Below, in pieces: positions 1 to 10,992 of a stretch of 64,000 nt of DNA (position 1 is the stretch's first letter; every line of letters begins with the position of its first letter). The notes beneath the pieces were generated by a model. That model saw only the letters and a program-made list of their open reading frames with translations. It had not been told where the DNA came from and did not search any database. Both the position numbers and the translations under genes were made by a program. Source of the DNA: Aphanomyces cochlioides (Eukaryota > Oomycota > Saprolegniomycetes > Saprolegniales > Verrucalvaceae); the NCBI GenBank assembly GCA_019828595.1, contig JAHQRK010000034.1, forward strand, positions 372,001 to 436,000. Reading direction: 5' to 3'.

Positions 1-2598
1 AACACCGCTTGGACTTGCATGTGAAGTGGGCCATTTGGAAATGATGCGACTTTTGATCGCCAAAGCAGAGACGTAGATATGCCCACCGAGGTACATTATC
101 TCGTAGATTTTCAAATTCTCAACGTCTTTTCTTCTAGTCGGGCTTTTCGCCGTTGATTGTCGCTGTCCACAAAGGATTAATAGAGATCACGGACGTCCTC
201 CTCACTAAAGCCAAAGTAGATTTTGGCCATTAGACTGGCGCAACACCGCTTGTCACTGCAGCATATCACGGCCACATTCAACTTGTCGAAACGTTGCTCC
301 AAGCTGGTGCTGACCCGAATTTCACCGACCCAGTAAGCCCTTTTAGCTGGTTGTCATTTAATAACACTACATTGAGCTAGTCAGGAGCAACACCACTCTT
401 TGGAGCGAGTCAACGTGGCCATGTCGACATTGTACGCTTGCTTTTAGCAATCCCAGATATTCAAATCAACGCTGCCATGGACGTAAGTTGCTCATATTTC
501 TTTCTGTACCCAATAAAAGATATTTTATAGGATGGAGCAACGCCATTGTTCATTGCATGTCAGGAAGGTCACAAAGATGTCGTCGGCCTTCTTTTACCAC
601 TTTCCGAACCAAATATCGCAACCCATGTCAGTGTCTCTCCTGAATTTGGATTGATTGACTCTGGTTTTATGGAATGGAGCCACGCCTCTCCTTATCGCTG
701 TGCAAAACCATCATTTAGACATTGTCCAGCGACTTGCAGAAGTGGCAAATGTCGATTGTATTAATCAGAGTGGCAACGGGGCTTTGTACATAGCTGCACT
801 CAAAGGCTACCTCGATGCAATGGAAATCTTGGTCGAACGTGCGAATCCCAACCTTCAATTCATGGTACTGGTCATATTTTCTTCACTTTTAATATCCAAA
901 TAGTCTGGCGCGACGGCATTATATGTCGCTGCTGAAAAAGGCAACATTGACATGATTCGCCTACTTCTTTCCAAAGATGCCAACGTGGATTTACCGTTAT
1001 TGGTAATTTAAACCTTTCGGTGGAAAATTGCTTGAAATTGAATTTTATAGACTGGAACGACGCCGCTGTACATTGCAAGTCAATGCGGTCATGCTGCTGT
1101 CGTAAAACTTCTCTTGCCGACTGCCAATGTCAATGCCGAACGAGAGGTTGGGTCCAATATTTCACAATTTCAGTCGTAAATTCCTTTGATAGGACGGCGC
1201 TACAACTTTGATAATTGCTGCACAATTAAGTCATGCCCACATCGTCCGACTTCTAATTGTCCATCCAAAACTCAACATCAACCATCAGATGAAAGTACGC
1301 ATATCTTCCTGTTCAATCTGAAGACCTCTAAAATTTACGTAGGATGGGGATACAGCGTTGCATGTAGCCTGCGAAGAAGGTCACACTCTTGTCGTTCGAC
1401 AGCTTTTGCGCGTTCCATCGATTTCTCTTGACTTGGCTAATGCTGTACATTTCGAAATTTTTTTGACGAGATTTAAGTTCTTCAACATGTAGGCTGGAAA
1501 AACTGCCCTGGAGATTGCAAAAGATTTGCAGCATTCATCCATCGTGAATCTCCTTGACGAATTTGTAAATACACGCACAGCTCGATCGAATTCTCATGCA
1601 AAGCTCTCGCCATGTCATTGTTCGCCAAGATACATCGATTCCAGTTGAAGGCGTGAATCGTCTTGATGAATCACAACTTTTGTTGACAAGACGGCTGGGA
1701 TCTGGTGCCTTTGGTGAAGTCTGGTACGGCACATACGGCGCTGAACAAGTTGCTGTGAAGAAATTACATCCCCACATGATGACAAACCGCGACCAAGTCG
1801 AAGCATTCGTCGCTGAAATCAAATTGATGTCCCAGTATGCGTCATTTATCCCAATGGGAGCAATATTCACGTTCTTGTTGTATAGATTTGATTCTCCTTG
1901 CATTGTTTCAGTCGTTGGAGCCTGCTGGACGACGCTGTCGGATATACGCTTCGTGACGGAGTACATGGACGGAGGCGATGTGGGCGACAAGTTGACAAAT
2001 TCAACCGTGGAAACTTTTCATGGCCTGAAAAAATAACTATTCTTGTCAGCGTCGTTGAAGAGTTGTGCGATGTCCATGCTGAGCATATCATTCATCGCGA
2101 CCAGATATCGAGGAATATTCTGTTGGATTCGAAGAAAGGCACAAAATTGACTGATTTCGGCATTTCCAAGGAAGACGATCAATTCGACGATGACGGAAGG
2201 CATGGGAACGTGTCGATGGATGGCCCCTGAAGTCATTGAAGGCAAGAAATAGACCGTCTCAGCTGATATCTACTCGTTTGGTAATATTTGTCGTGGGATT
2301 GTTGACCGGAAGCATATCAATTGCTTGTTTTGTAGGCATGATCTTGTCTGAGATGGATCGCCATGAAATTCCATTCAAGAGTGAGAAGAATAAATCTGGT
2401 GGCACGCTCCAAAACTTTCAAATCATGATGGGCGTCGTGGAAAGCACACTAAAGCCGACATTTACCGACACACGTCCAGATTGGATCAAGGACATGGCTC
2501 TGAAATGCATGTCCCGCGACCCAGAAGCGCGACCGACTGCGTATGAGCTATCACATATTTTGCGCAAGAAGCAACGTCGTCTCTCAATCACGTCGTGA
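1..2598 (+). pseudogene. Ankyrin-repeat / TKL-type protein kinase, decayed and 5'-truncated by the window
   Basis: The 5' two-thirds consist of short exons, each coding about one ankyrin repeat (for example DGATPLFIACQEGH near 532), separated by roughly 45-50 bp GT...AG introns. The kinase follows from about 1680: glycine loop LGSGAFGEVW, VAVKK, an HRD segment near 2093, DFG (LTDFGISK), WMAPE, DIYSFG, and a subdomain XI segment ending at 2598. Introns at 1835-1885 and 2281-2335 restore the frame exactly. The copy is broken. A frame break gives TAG at 74, a lost intron leaves TAG at 231, and the frame changes at about 1570-1600. Further one-base shifts sit near 2015 and 2190, and TAG at 2250 replaces an expected Tyr codon. 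The catalytic-loop Lys of HRDLK is Ile (HRDQIS). Such ankyrin-TKL kinases are an expanded oomycete family; this member is very probably a pseudogene. Confidence 0.85.
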
Positions 2599-3026
2599 TG
2601 AGATAGAGTACTATTTGTAGAAGATATTTGTCCAAATATTGAAAGAGTCCATTCATACAGTGACGTGGCAAATCGTGAAGCATTCAATGTTCCAACGCAA
2701 GTACAATTTGTACCGACTTCGTGTTGGACAATTGGTAGAAATCGCTCAGTGGTTGTACTTGGTATGGTGGCAAGGCAGCTACACAATACGTTTCTCGATA
2801 GAATTTACATTCTACAGTACCTTATTTCCATCGGTACAATGTGGCGTGGCATGCTCTGTGACGAGATAAACCAGTTACTTGTTGGATCACGGAGGTAGCG
2901 GCATTCGACAACTGGATTCGATTCGAGCATTAATCATCAATTCTCATCCACGTCGAAGAATTACCTCGTGTTCGACGAAGACTCGATTTCGCAATTTTCA
3001 CTGACCTTCATAGTTTCATCATTGCT
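2599..3026. other. Intergenic, no convincing gene
   Basis: This stretch lies between the decayed kinase and the surface-protein gene. A 77-codon + frame (2665-2898) is open, but it has no recognisable domain and overlaps an equally long antisense frame, so it is not called. Confidence 0.5.
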
Positions 3027-3320
3027 GTGAGAGGGCATGTTATAATTGAGTTTCTATTGTGCATTCCATTTTCTATAGTCCAAGGGGAATTCCATGACGT
3101 GGCACTGTCTACAAGCAGCAACATCCACATCCATACAGAGAGTATTGGCACGTGCAGACAAAGTGACGACTGTGGTAAAACCTCGTCCTCGTTTCGACTA
3201 CAATTTGTTCGATTCGAGTATTCCAGTTTGTTTTCTTCGAAGTCGAACAGCAACTTTGGTTGTACTCTCTCGAATAGGAGTCTTGGCAATCCGATTTCGT
3301 TTCTCACTTTCAATTTTGCC

Positions 3321-6089
3321 ATGTATCGCTTCCTTGTGCCTGGCCTGGTCACTGTGTCTGCTTCCGTCGAATGGATTTCCGCGATCGACCAACTTCCAAC
3401 TGAAGGCAGCCGCATTGCGTTGGCCAATGGAGCGTATGACATTGCGCCTTCGCCACCACCTGCTCCGACAGATCGCCCGGACGTATATTCTTCTTGCGTA
3501 TGGGCTGGACCTAGTCAAACGCGGAACCAATATGACTATGCCATCAAAGCGTTGAACACTCCAAATGAAACTGACTGCAGCAATTGTTTCCCAAACTTTT
3601 TTGCACCTGGACAGCCACTGGCATATCCATATCCTCGAAGCAGCTACCATTACGATCTCGACAATGCTCACGTCGTGCCGCTGAAATCGGACGATGTGAT
3701 CAGCGTGCCGAATATCGAATACGACGTCACTATCGACACGAGCTTCGATGCAGGCGAACCTGTGAGCAAAACGTTCTTTTACGACTTCAAAAACTTTGAA
3801 ACCTACGGCCCGACCATCTTGTACAATTCCATCCCACACTCAGTTGGCGTGTACAATTTCAATCTCGTCGCGAACGATTTTGACGAAATTGATTCGAAGG
3901 TGTGCCAAACCTGCCTCTCCGTGACCGACATGTATCGTCCAAACGGGAAGAAAGGATCTTGTACTGAAACTTCATACAATCATTTCACGAATTCCAATCT
4001 TTGCGCGCTTCAGCCTCAAGTCACTGACTTGGTCAAATATCGCCAGACGGCGAATAACAATCCATGCAGCGATGCTCGTTGCGATCTTGTCACCTTGGCC
4101 AGTACGAGTTTCAGCGGTGCAACATCCACCCAAGATTTCAGCGCCACAATTGTTTCTGATGCGCTGGACACGTGGAAGACTTGCTTGAGTCAACCATTGA
4201 CGGACGACGAATGGACTCTACTCAAGACTTCAGTATTTGGAAAATCATGCGAGCCAAACTTTGTTACCTGCACTCGCTCGTGTGCTTACAATATCCAGCT
4301 CAAGGAATTCTACACGCCATATTCGTGTGGACCGACGTACAACATTGGGTCGAATCGCCGTGTTTGCGATGGAGACAAGAACGAAGTCTGTGCAGTCAAG
4401 CAGTCGATAACAGCCACTCCGGACGATTTGATCTCTACGTTCAACGTGCACTTGAAATCCAACCCGACGAAAGTTCCCATCGCCAAGCCGACCAATGTCT
4501 TCCCCGGGACGAGTTACAAAGATCCGAGTGATATCTCTCGAGAGCTGCACTTTGACATTCAATGCGACAGCAACGATCCCGATTTTGCAAGCTTTTGCCA
4601 AAAGAAATTCCAAGTCAACATCAGCGACTTGTTTGAGCTCCAGGCGACTTTGAACAACGATGCGGCCATCCAAGCGCTTTTGAAAAATCGCGCGACAAAT
4701 GCCAAAGACATTGTCTTTTGGCGTGTCAAAAACACTGAATCTGGCGACTGGATTGAAATTTCTTCCACCGGCAACACCAAGAACCCATTGACATTTCCAC
4801 GATTCCAGTCCAATTTGATCTTTGAAGCATACACGGCTTGTGGTCCTTTGGGCTCGATCAAATGGACGATTTATATCCATCGCACAGAATTGATTCGCAT
4901 CGACGACTGGTGGTACAGCATGTGGAGCTGTGGAGCTGGCAAATGCAATGTGCAACACACTAATTTCCGCTTGTGCAATTTCCACTTCGATCCAAAGTGC
5001 GATACATTTTTGAGCATGATTAATCCCACCGACGCGCAAAATACCATTCCTGTCGATGAAAAAGGTCATGCCTACAACATTTGTGAATACAAGGACAGCA
5101 ATGGGAAGAAACAAACGTGTTCCAACGGATGCTGGTGGTGGTATTCGAAATGCGATACAACCGTCGACTGTGATACTTGCGACGAAAGAGTTCTTCAAGA
5201 AGGCAATCGATTTGCCTACTGCGGCCCCAATGGAACGTACACGTTACCTCAACCTGGTGATTCAACGGATCTAATGGCGGCCAACTTTTTGCAAAACGCA
5301 CTGCCAGCACCAGCACCGGCACCAGTTCCAGCTCCGGTGGTTGAAGTGCGCATCAAGTGGCAATTTCATGGCTTCCAATGCAAATGGCAATATACAAACG
5401 CAATAGAGACCAAGACATATTGGCTGGATACTACAAAAGATGGAGCAAACCAAAAGGAAATCAATCGCGACATTGCGCTCAAGATGCAAAATGTGGATGT
5501 GACGCAAGTCACAGCCAAATGTAATTTCTTCTTCAAATCTCTCAATGCCGACCCGAACTCAGCTCCAATTGTGCGCAACAGAACCAAGACCGTACTCATT
5601 CAAAATTGCGATCACCCACGTTGGAACGTCAAGCATCCTGAAGACGGAGGTCGATACATTAAAGACACGTGCAGTCAAGTGGCATGGTACGCTGACCTGA
5701 CGAAACGCCAACCAGCACCTTTCGAAGCTTGTAAGGGCGCCATGGTATTTCCTGACAAACCGGACTGCACTACAAAGAATGCAGCAACGACCATCTACGC
5801 CGAGGCAACAAACGCCCTTACTTGCTGCAACAGTCCGACTTCTTGCTTCACCTGCCAAAATCTTCCTGGTCGTGAATCCATCGGTGTTTGCTCGGACTCG
5901 AAGACAAAGGGCGTGTACTACGAAGGGGTGCAGTCCTCTGCAGTTCTCCTTGACCTCTCTCAACCATATTCGACTCAAGTAATGGTCGTCGTTGGCATGA
6001 TGGCTTTTGCTGTTGCTGTTATTGCCGTGAAACGCACAGCCCGCTCGGAAGAGGACGTGGAAGACATGTACTCGCTTGTATTGAGCTAG
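3321..6089 (+). CDS. Cysteine-rich surface protein, signal peptide plus C-terminal membrane anchor
   Basis: This is a single-exon frame of 922 residues from Met 3321. I chose that Met because it opens a typical signal peptide (MYRFLVPGLVTVSASVEWIS); the frame is open back to 3027, so a start 98 residues earlier is possible. The ectodomain has many paired cysteines (CSNC, CQTC, CDTC, CFTC) and tryptophan-rich stretches such as GCWWWYSKC, consistent with a disulfide-stabilised secreted fold. A Pro-Ala spacer near 5307-5340 separates two parts of the ectodomain. The C-terminus has one hydrophobic helix (VMVVVGMMAFAVAVIAV) and a short acidic tail, so a type I membrane protein with the bulk outside is expected. 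I do not recognise the family and assign no function. The frame is intact and no introns are needed. Confidence 0.8.
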   Translation: MYRFLVPGLVTVSASVEWISAIDQLPTEGSRIALANGAYDIAPSPPPAPTDRPDVYSSCVWAGPSQTRNQYDYAIKALNTPNETDCSNCFPNFFAPGQPLAYPYPRSSYHYDLDNAHVVPLKSDDVISVPNIEYDVTIDTSFDAGEPVSKTFFYDFKNFETYGPTILYNSIPHSVGVYNFNLVANDFDEIDSKVCQTCLSVTDMYRPNGKKGSCTETSYNHFTNSNLCALQPQVTDLVKYRQTANNNPCSDARCDLVTLASTSFSGATSTQDFSATIVSDALDTWKTCLSQPLTDDEWTLLKTSVFGKSCEPNFVTCTRSCAYNIQLKEFYTPYSCGPTYNIGSNRRVCDGDKNEVCAVKQSITATPDDLISTFNVHLKSNPTKVPIAKPTNVFPGTSYKDPSDISRELHFDIQCDSNDPDFASFCQKKFQVNISDLFELQATLNNDAAIQALLKNRATNAKDIVFWRVKNTESGDWIEISSTGNTKNPLTFPRFQSNLIFEAYTACGPLGSIKWTIYIHRTELIRIDDWWYSMWSCGAGKCNVQHTNFRLCNFHFDPKCDTFLSMINPTDAQNTIPVDEKGHAYNICEYKDSNGKKQTCSNGCWWWYSKCDTTVDCDTCDERVLQEGNRFAYCGPNGTYTLPQPGDSTDLMAANFLQNALPAPAPAPVPAPVVEVRIKWQFHGFQCKWQYTNAIETKTYWLDTTKDGANQKEINRDIALKMQNVDVTQVTAKCNFFFKSLNADPNSAPIVRNRTKTVLIQNCDHPRWNVKHPEDGGRYIKDTCSQVAWYADLTKRQPAPFEACKGAMVFPDKPDCTTKNAATTIYAEATNALTCCNSPTSCFTCQNLPGRESIGVCSDSKTKGVYYEGVQSSAVLLDLSQPYSTQVMVVVGMMAFAVAVIAVKRTARSEEDVEDMYSLVLS

Positions 6090-6147
6090 ACTTTTTGACT
6101 TTTCTTTTTGCATCTTAACAATTTTCAATGACATTCGATTTCGCTTT

Positions 6148-7799
6148 CTACTCAATGAAGACCTTAGTACCAATTTCATGGACAGTCATTGAATTTGTCG
6201 ACTTGGAATGCCCGAGAGGTCGACCACCCATGAAAAGAACCAAGTCTTTTGGCTTGACCCAGCCATTTTCAATCAAAATGCCTTGCACCTTGTCAATGAA
6301 ATCCGCGGACGACTCCGGCAAGCTCATCAAAACAGGGGTGATACCTACATGCATACGTCAAAATCATAATTCTATCTAACATGACGGTACCGTTGTACAA
6401 AGCCATTTGATTTACAGATCGAGCATCCGCCGAAAAAGCGACAATTGGTACCTTGAAGTTGTTTTGGCTCAAATATCGCGCGGCATTTCCGTGTTGTGAC
6501 CAGCAAACCACAGCCTTAACCTCCGTCTTGCTGACAACATGCCATGCCCCATGCGCCAAAGCAGCCGTCAACTTGTGCGCGGCGGCATTTCGAGCTGGAG
6601 GAACTTTGTGTTGTTTGTGGGTTTTGAGGCTTTCAGCTTGTTCAATGATTTGAGCCATAGTCGAGACAACCACTTCAGGATGATCTCCAGTTGCACTTTC
6701 AGCGGAAAGCATGACTGCATCAGCACCATCCCAAATTGCATTTGCAACATCGCTGGCTTCAGCTCGGGTTGGAATTACATTGTGAATCATGCTTTCAAGC
6801 ATTTGCGTGGCAATAATGCAGGGCTTTCCGTAAATTTGCGATTGCTCGATGATTTGTTTTTGGATAATAGGCACAGCAGCAAGGTCCATTTCGACGCCCA
6901 AATCACCACGTGCAACCATGATTGCATCGCTTGCTTCAATAATATCGTTCAAGTTACGAATGGCTTGTGGCTTTTCGATCTTGGAAATTACATGAAGGCC
7001 TTCACCGAGCGCTGCTTTGAGCGAATGAACTTCCTTGGCATCACGCACAAATGACAGAGCAACGTAATCCAAATTGTTGGCCTTGGCCCATTCAACACAT
7101 TCCCAATCCTTTTCGGTAATGGCAGGAGCTTTGATATCACTTTGTGGTAGGTTGATTCCCTTTCCTGAAGTGATATCACCTCCAACGAGCACAACACAAC
7201 GAAGGCTATCCTCTCCTTCACGACCCACAGCTTCCATACGAATAGCTCCGTCGTTGATCAAGACCAAATGTCCTGGGGATACTTCATGGACCATTTCCTT
7301 GTATGTCAAGGACAAGACGGGAACACCGTTCTTGATGAAAGATTCAGTAGCTGAAGCTGAGAGAATTACAGTGTCGCCTTCCTTGACTTGAATAAGACCC
7401 CCAAGGGAAGGCTTCGTCGTGCCCATTTGAATACTGGCAGGAACAGTTCCAACGCGGATTTTAGGCCCTTGAAGATCACCACAGACAGCAACAGGGATGC
7501 GCATTTCAGCAGACGCAGCTCGGATCGTTTGAAGACGTTTTGCATGGGAAGCAAAGTCGCCATGGCTAAAGTTCAAACGGAACACACGCGCGCCTTTCCC
7601 GATCAACGCCTTCAACGTGTCAAGAGATTCGCTGGCAGGACCGACAGTACACATGATCTTGGTGTCCTATAGAAGGCGATCAACAACATGTTAAAGCACG
7701 TGCAAGTACTCGTTGACGGCGAGGAATATGGATCGATGGCGCTGAAAAAGTACGCGCGCGAGCGACAAGATTTGACGGACGAAAAACGCGCGATAGCAT
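6148..7799 (-). CDS. PYK: Pyruvate kinase with mitochondrial-type presequence
   Basis: It converts phosphoenolpyruvate and ADP to pyruvate and ATP. There are three exons: 7799-7710, 7666-6391 and 6344-6148. The introns are 43 and 46 bp, and the exons sum to 521 codons including the stop. Family hallmarks are TKIMCTVGPAS, RLNFSHG, GDLQGPKIRVG, SKIEKPQA, VARGDLGVE, IATQMLESM and MLSAESATGDHP. The C-terminal domain ends after the splice at LYNG|ITPVL. Exon 1 codes 30 residues, MLSRVFRPSNLVARARTFSA..., rich in Arg, Ser and Ala with no acidic residue, before the conserved domain begins at DTKIMC. That looks like a cleavable mitochondrial targeting sequence and fits the known mitochondrial location of part of glycolysis in stramenopiles; the location here is inferred. 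A CCAAT inverted repeat lies about 66 bp upstream of the start. Confidence 0.93.
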
Positions 7800-8347
7800 A
7801 ATGTGCAGAAGCTCGCAAATTCGAAAATGACGATTTGGATTCGGGGAAAATCCCTTCACGCATTCTGATTGGCTAAAACTAGCCAATCAGCAATCCGTGA
7901 GGATTTTTCCCCTTAAAAAAATATCCCGAGTAAAAAACAAGCACCGGCAAATTTGTTTTTCAGTGACGAAAAAAGTTTTATCTTGAAATTTGTATGGCTT
8001 TGCCAACAAAATATTGATTGCTTGCATGTGTATGGTTGTAGCAAACATTGCCGACGATACTGTGATGAATCTCGAGATAGCATCGATATTGCGTGCTGCA
8101 TTGTGAATGCGCAGTGCCTTCCCCCCATGGCACGATGTCGACACCTCTTGACAACTCTCACTGTGACCTGGAATGACCCATTTTATCACCACAAGAAATC
8201 TCGCGCATCACGAGACAAATGGTCCAACCTCAATATTTTTGCAGAGCATGATTTGAAAAATAGGGCGAATTACGGCTTTTGTATTTCTATTTTTAATTTT
8301 ATTGATGCATTTTTTGCGTTTCTAGATGTCACGTCACTGTTCGTGAA
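7800..8347. other. Intergenic between pyruvate kinase and the HAD gene
   Basis: Apart from the CCAAT inverted repeat, it contains one copy of the dispersed motif CTTGAAATTTGTATG (7982-7996). Open frames here (7953-8420 and 7887-8192) show no domain and are taken as chance. Confidence 0.5.
7865..7890. promoter_or_regulatory. Perfect inverted CCAAT-box pair upstream of pyruvate kinase
   Basis: Two perfect 10 bp arms, CTGATTGGCT and AGCCAATCAG, are separated by 6 bp. They lie 66 bp upstream of the pyruvate kinase start codon and contain CCAAT boxes in both orientations, the recognition core of NF-Y-type factors. A promoter role is inferred. Similar CCAAT motifs occur near other starts in the window. 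Confidence 0.5.
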
Positions 8348-9264
8348 TCAACGACGTGTGAGCCAGCTGTCCAAGACTGCCAACGCTTCAGTTACGTGGG
8401 TGACTATTGCATCTGCGTGAGGAAAGCTGGCTGGATCCATTGCATCCTTGGTGACCCAAATGGTCCGCATGCCAATTGATTTGGCCCCAACAACATCGCA
8501 AGCGTAATCGTCTCCGATGTGGACTACACTTTCTGCATCGAGTTGTAACAACGACAGGGCTTCGTCAAACATCGCTAGGAGCCTTCTCATGATCCAAGCA
8601 TACACAAGAACATACCACGATGGGGTTTACTCTCTCCCCCAGGCACAGTCTCTGGGGCTATCCAGCATTGGGCAAACGCCGATTGAAGAGACGATGGGAG
8701 GTACTGAACTTGGCAATTGCCATTTGTGATCACGCCAAGCTTGAGATGTCGAGACTATAGCCCCATTGCATGACGAATAAGCTCGATGCATAGTCTACCT
8801 GGAGGGCGGATAGCATGGCCTCCACGCCATCGAAAAGATCAGGTGAACTTCGAGCAGATAGAAAAGCTTCCATGCCGGATTTGACCACGGTTTCAGCATC
8901 GTAGTTTTGGCTTTGAGCACTTTGTCGTAGAGCTTCTCGACGCAAGGCCGAGAAGTCTCGTGACTCTGTGGCGGCCATCACTTGGGTCCAATGAGTTTGG
9001 AACACTTCAGGTGTTATACGAGGGTAAGTCGATGTCAGGTGTCCATGGAGCGATTTACTCGCTTTCTTCAGGACTGTCTTGCCACACCTAAAGATCATAT
9101 TCATACTCCCAATGGAGAGGGCGAAGCAAGCAGTACCAAAGCGTATCGTCGAGGTCAAACGTGACACCTGCGGGGATCTTCATCTTGATTCGACAAGATT
9201 CGCGGCAGAAATGCTCAAGGACGGAAGACATTGCCATTATAATAAGAACATACCGCTTCAACAT
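8348..9264 (-). CDS. HAD-superfamily hydrolase (HAD-IA type phosphatase-like)
   Basis: There are four exons: 9264-9137, 9087-8799, 8754-8616 and 8574-8348. They are joined by introns of 49, 44 and 41 bp and sum to 261 codons with no frame break. HAD motif I is TFDLDDTLW (nucleophile Asp and acid/base Asp), motif II is LGVITNGN, and motifs III/IV are KPHR and HIGDDYACDVVGA. A helical cap lies between motifs I and II. Members of this class hydrolyse small phosphate esters or haloacids; the substrate cannot be read from sequence. The start is uncertain: the chosen Met precedes motif I by about 40 residues, and Met codons at 9237 and 9231 are alternatives. A CCAAT box (GATTGGATAA on the minus strand) lies just upstream. 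Confidence 0.85.
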
Positions 9265-10071
9265 TGTCACTCCTCCTAGCAATAAGCACTTATCCAATCA
9301 AATGGCACAATCTTTAGTAAAAATGTCTTGAAATTTGTATGTGAAGTTTTGCATTTTTGACTATTTCTTTTTAATTAATTCCGAAATATCTTGAAATTTG
9401 TATGCTAAAAACTCAACTTTCTTGATGTGATCAAGAAAAATCCTTGATCACATTAATATATGCGATACAAACTCTGGAAAAAACAGGTATGCCGGGCTAT
9501 TTATTGCGTTTGCTGGGAGGGAGACGTCTCGAGTGAGGCCACCTATTTCTGAACTGCATTGCCGCTTAAGAGAATATGAATTATGATTATAATTGTACAT
9601 GCAATATTGTCGTTTTGGTTCATAACTGGAAATTTGAGATGTTTTGAAAATGTTTCAATTACCGGTAACTGACGCATACACTATTTAAAGTTTACGAAAC
9701 ATTTTCTTATATTGCCCACAATCGTGACCATTAAATAGTGTAATTTCAAACGTTTTAAATGTTTGAAAACATGTTCGAAACTTTCAATTTCTTTTCACTT
9801 GAAATTTGTATGCGTCAATTTGCTTGCGTCAAAATTTATTCCGCACGACTCCAGTTTTTTATTAAAACCACAATATTTTGTCTTGAAATTTGTAAGGTAG
9901 TCAATTAATTTATTCGATTTATTATTAGAACTGACTCTCTTGTCGTCAATGATATGGAATATCTTGAACTAAGAATACTTAATTTAATTTCCTGAATTAA
10001 AATATATCCTGTTAGAATATATATTCTATTGAGTATGAGAGACGCCTCAAGTCTTTGCCACAGAATTTGTC
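9265..10071. repeat. AT-rich intergenic with four copies of CTTGAAATTTGTATG-type motif
   Basis: No gene is seen. The motif CTTGAAATTTGTATG occurs at 9327-9341, 9390-9404 and 9798-9812, with a one-base variant at 9882-9896, all in the same orientation. The rest is AT-rich, with a TATA-like stretch (about 10003-10030) shortly before the next gene. Confidence 0.6.
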
Positions 10072-10992
10072 ATGAGCAGGGAAGCACGCAAGACGGCGCA
10101 AATCTGGGCGTCGATCGAAAAGATGCAGAGGAAGGAAGAAGAAAGCAACCTATCAGACAACAGTTCTGACAAAGCTGTAAAAAGGAAGAAGAAAAAGCTC
10201 AAGAAAATGGACGGGGAAGACGACGATGATGGCGAATTGACCATGCACAAGAGCAGCGAGTTTATGGCATTTGTGCCTCCTAGGAAGAAATGGGTCAGTC
10301 GATGGGAAAACAACCATCCCAAGGTCGACGTGCTTGCACAACAGGTCCCCCAAGAGAATGGAACCACAAGTGCCTCCTCACTTGTCAGTCCAATTGTCGA
10401 AAAGAAACCAGCTCCTCAACTCGAGACGCCACTTGAAAATGCCCCATCAACACAGGAGGAAGGATTGATTACCACAGAGCCGTCCCCACAAGAGCCCGCG
10501 ATCGTTGCTCCTGTGAGCGAGCCATCGCACTCTATATCGCAGGAAACTACCGAGGAAGTTCCACCCGCCGTCCAGGAGCCAGAACCTGCACCATCCTCAG
10601 CAAGTGACATCAGTGAGCCTGTGTCTGCACCAGCTCCACGACAGACCGAATCTCCTCCGCGGATGGAAGCTCCTTCACAGCCGGAAGCTCCTCCTCAAGA
10701 AATCCGCATGAATGTCCTTGGCTCTCGACGCAAACGCAAGTCATTGTGGGACGTTGGTGATCCCCGATTGGACGATACGAACAACTGCAGCAACCCAAAT
10801 CGTCGTGATTATCGCAGTGCCTCAGCCGACAACCGAAACCACAACAGCAGCAACAGGGCATTCCATTCGTCGAGTTTCCAGCACGGAGGAAGTGGGCAGT
10901 ACAACAATTCGCGGCGGTATCAGCCATTTCTGAAACCCCGAGAGCCTCCTCCACCACCTAGGTCATCGTCGTCGTCGTGGGGCAGTAGATAA
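10072..10992 (+). CDS. Low-complexity basic/acidic protein, function unknown
   Basis: A single exon of 306 residues starts at MSREARKTAQIWASIEKMQR, a predicted amphipathic helix. A lysine cluster (KRKKKKLKKM) resembling a nuclear localisation signal follows, then an acidic DGEDDDDGE run. The middle is Pro/Glu/Ser-rich and looks disordered. A second basic patch, RRKRKSLWDVGD, precedes an Asn/Arg/Ser-rich tail ending in Pro and Ser runs. The composition suggests an intrinsically disordered nuclear or RNA-associated protein, which is inference only; I recognise no catalytic domain. It has its own Met and stop, and the compositional periodicity runs the full length of this frame and not the others. 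Confidence 0.7.
   Translation: MSREARKTAQIWASIEKMQRKEEESNLSDNSSDKAVKRKKKKLKKMDGEDDDDGELTMHKSSEFMAFVPPRKKWVSRWENNHPKVDVLAQQVPQENGTTSASSLVSPIVEKKPAPQLETPLENAPSTQEEGLITTEPSPQEPAIVAPVSEPSHSISQETTEEVPPAVQEPEPAPSSASDISEPVSAPAPRQTESPPRMEAPSQPEAPPQEIRMNVLGSRRKRKSLWDVGDPRLDDTNNCSNPNRRDYRSASADNRNHNSSNRAFHSSSFQHGGSGQYNNSRRYQPFLKPREPPPPPRSSSSSWGSR

Noticed and set aside
2665..2898. 77-codon + frame between kinase and surface-protein gene
   Set aside because: No motif, and a longer antisense frame overlaps it.
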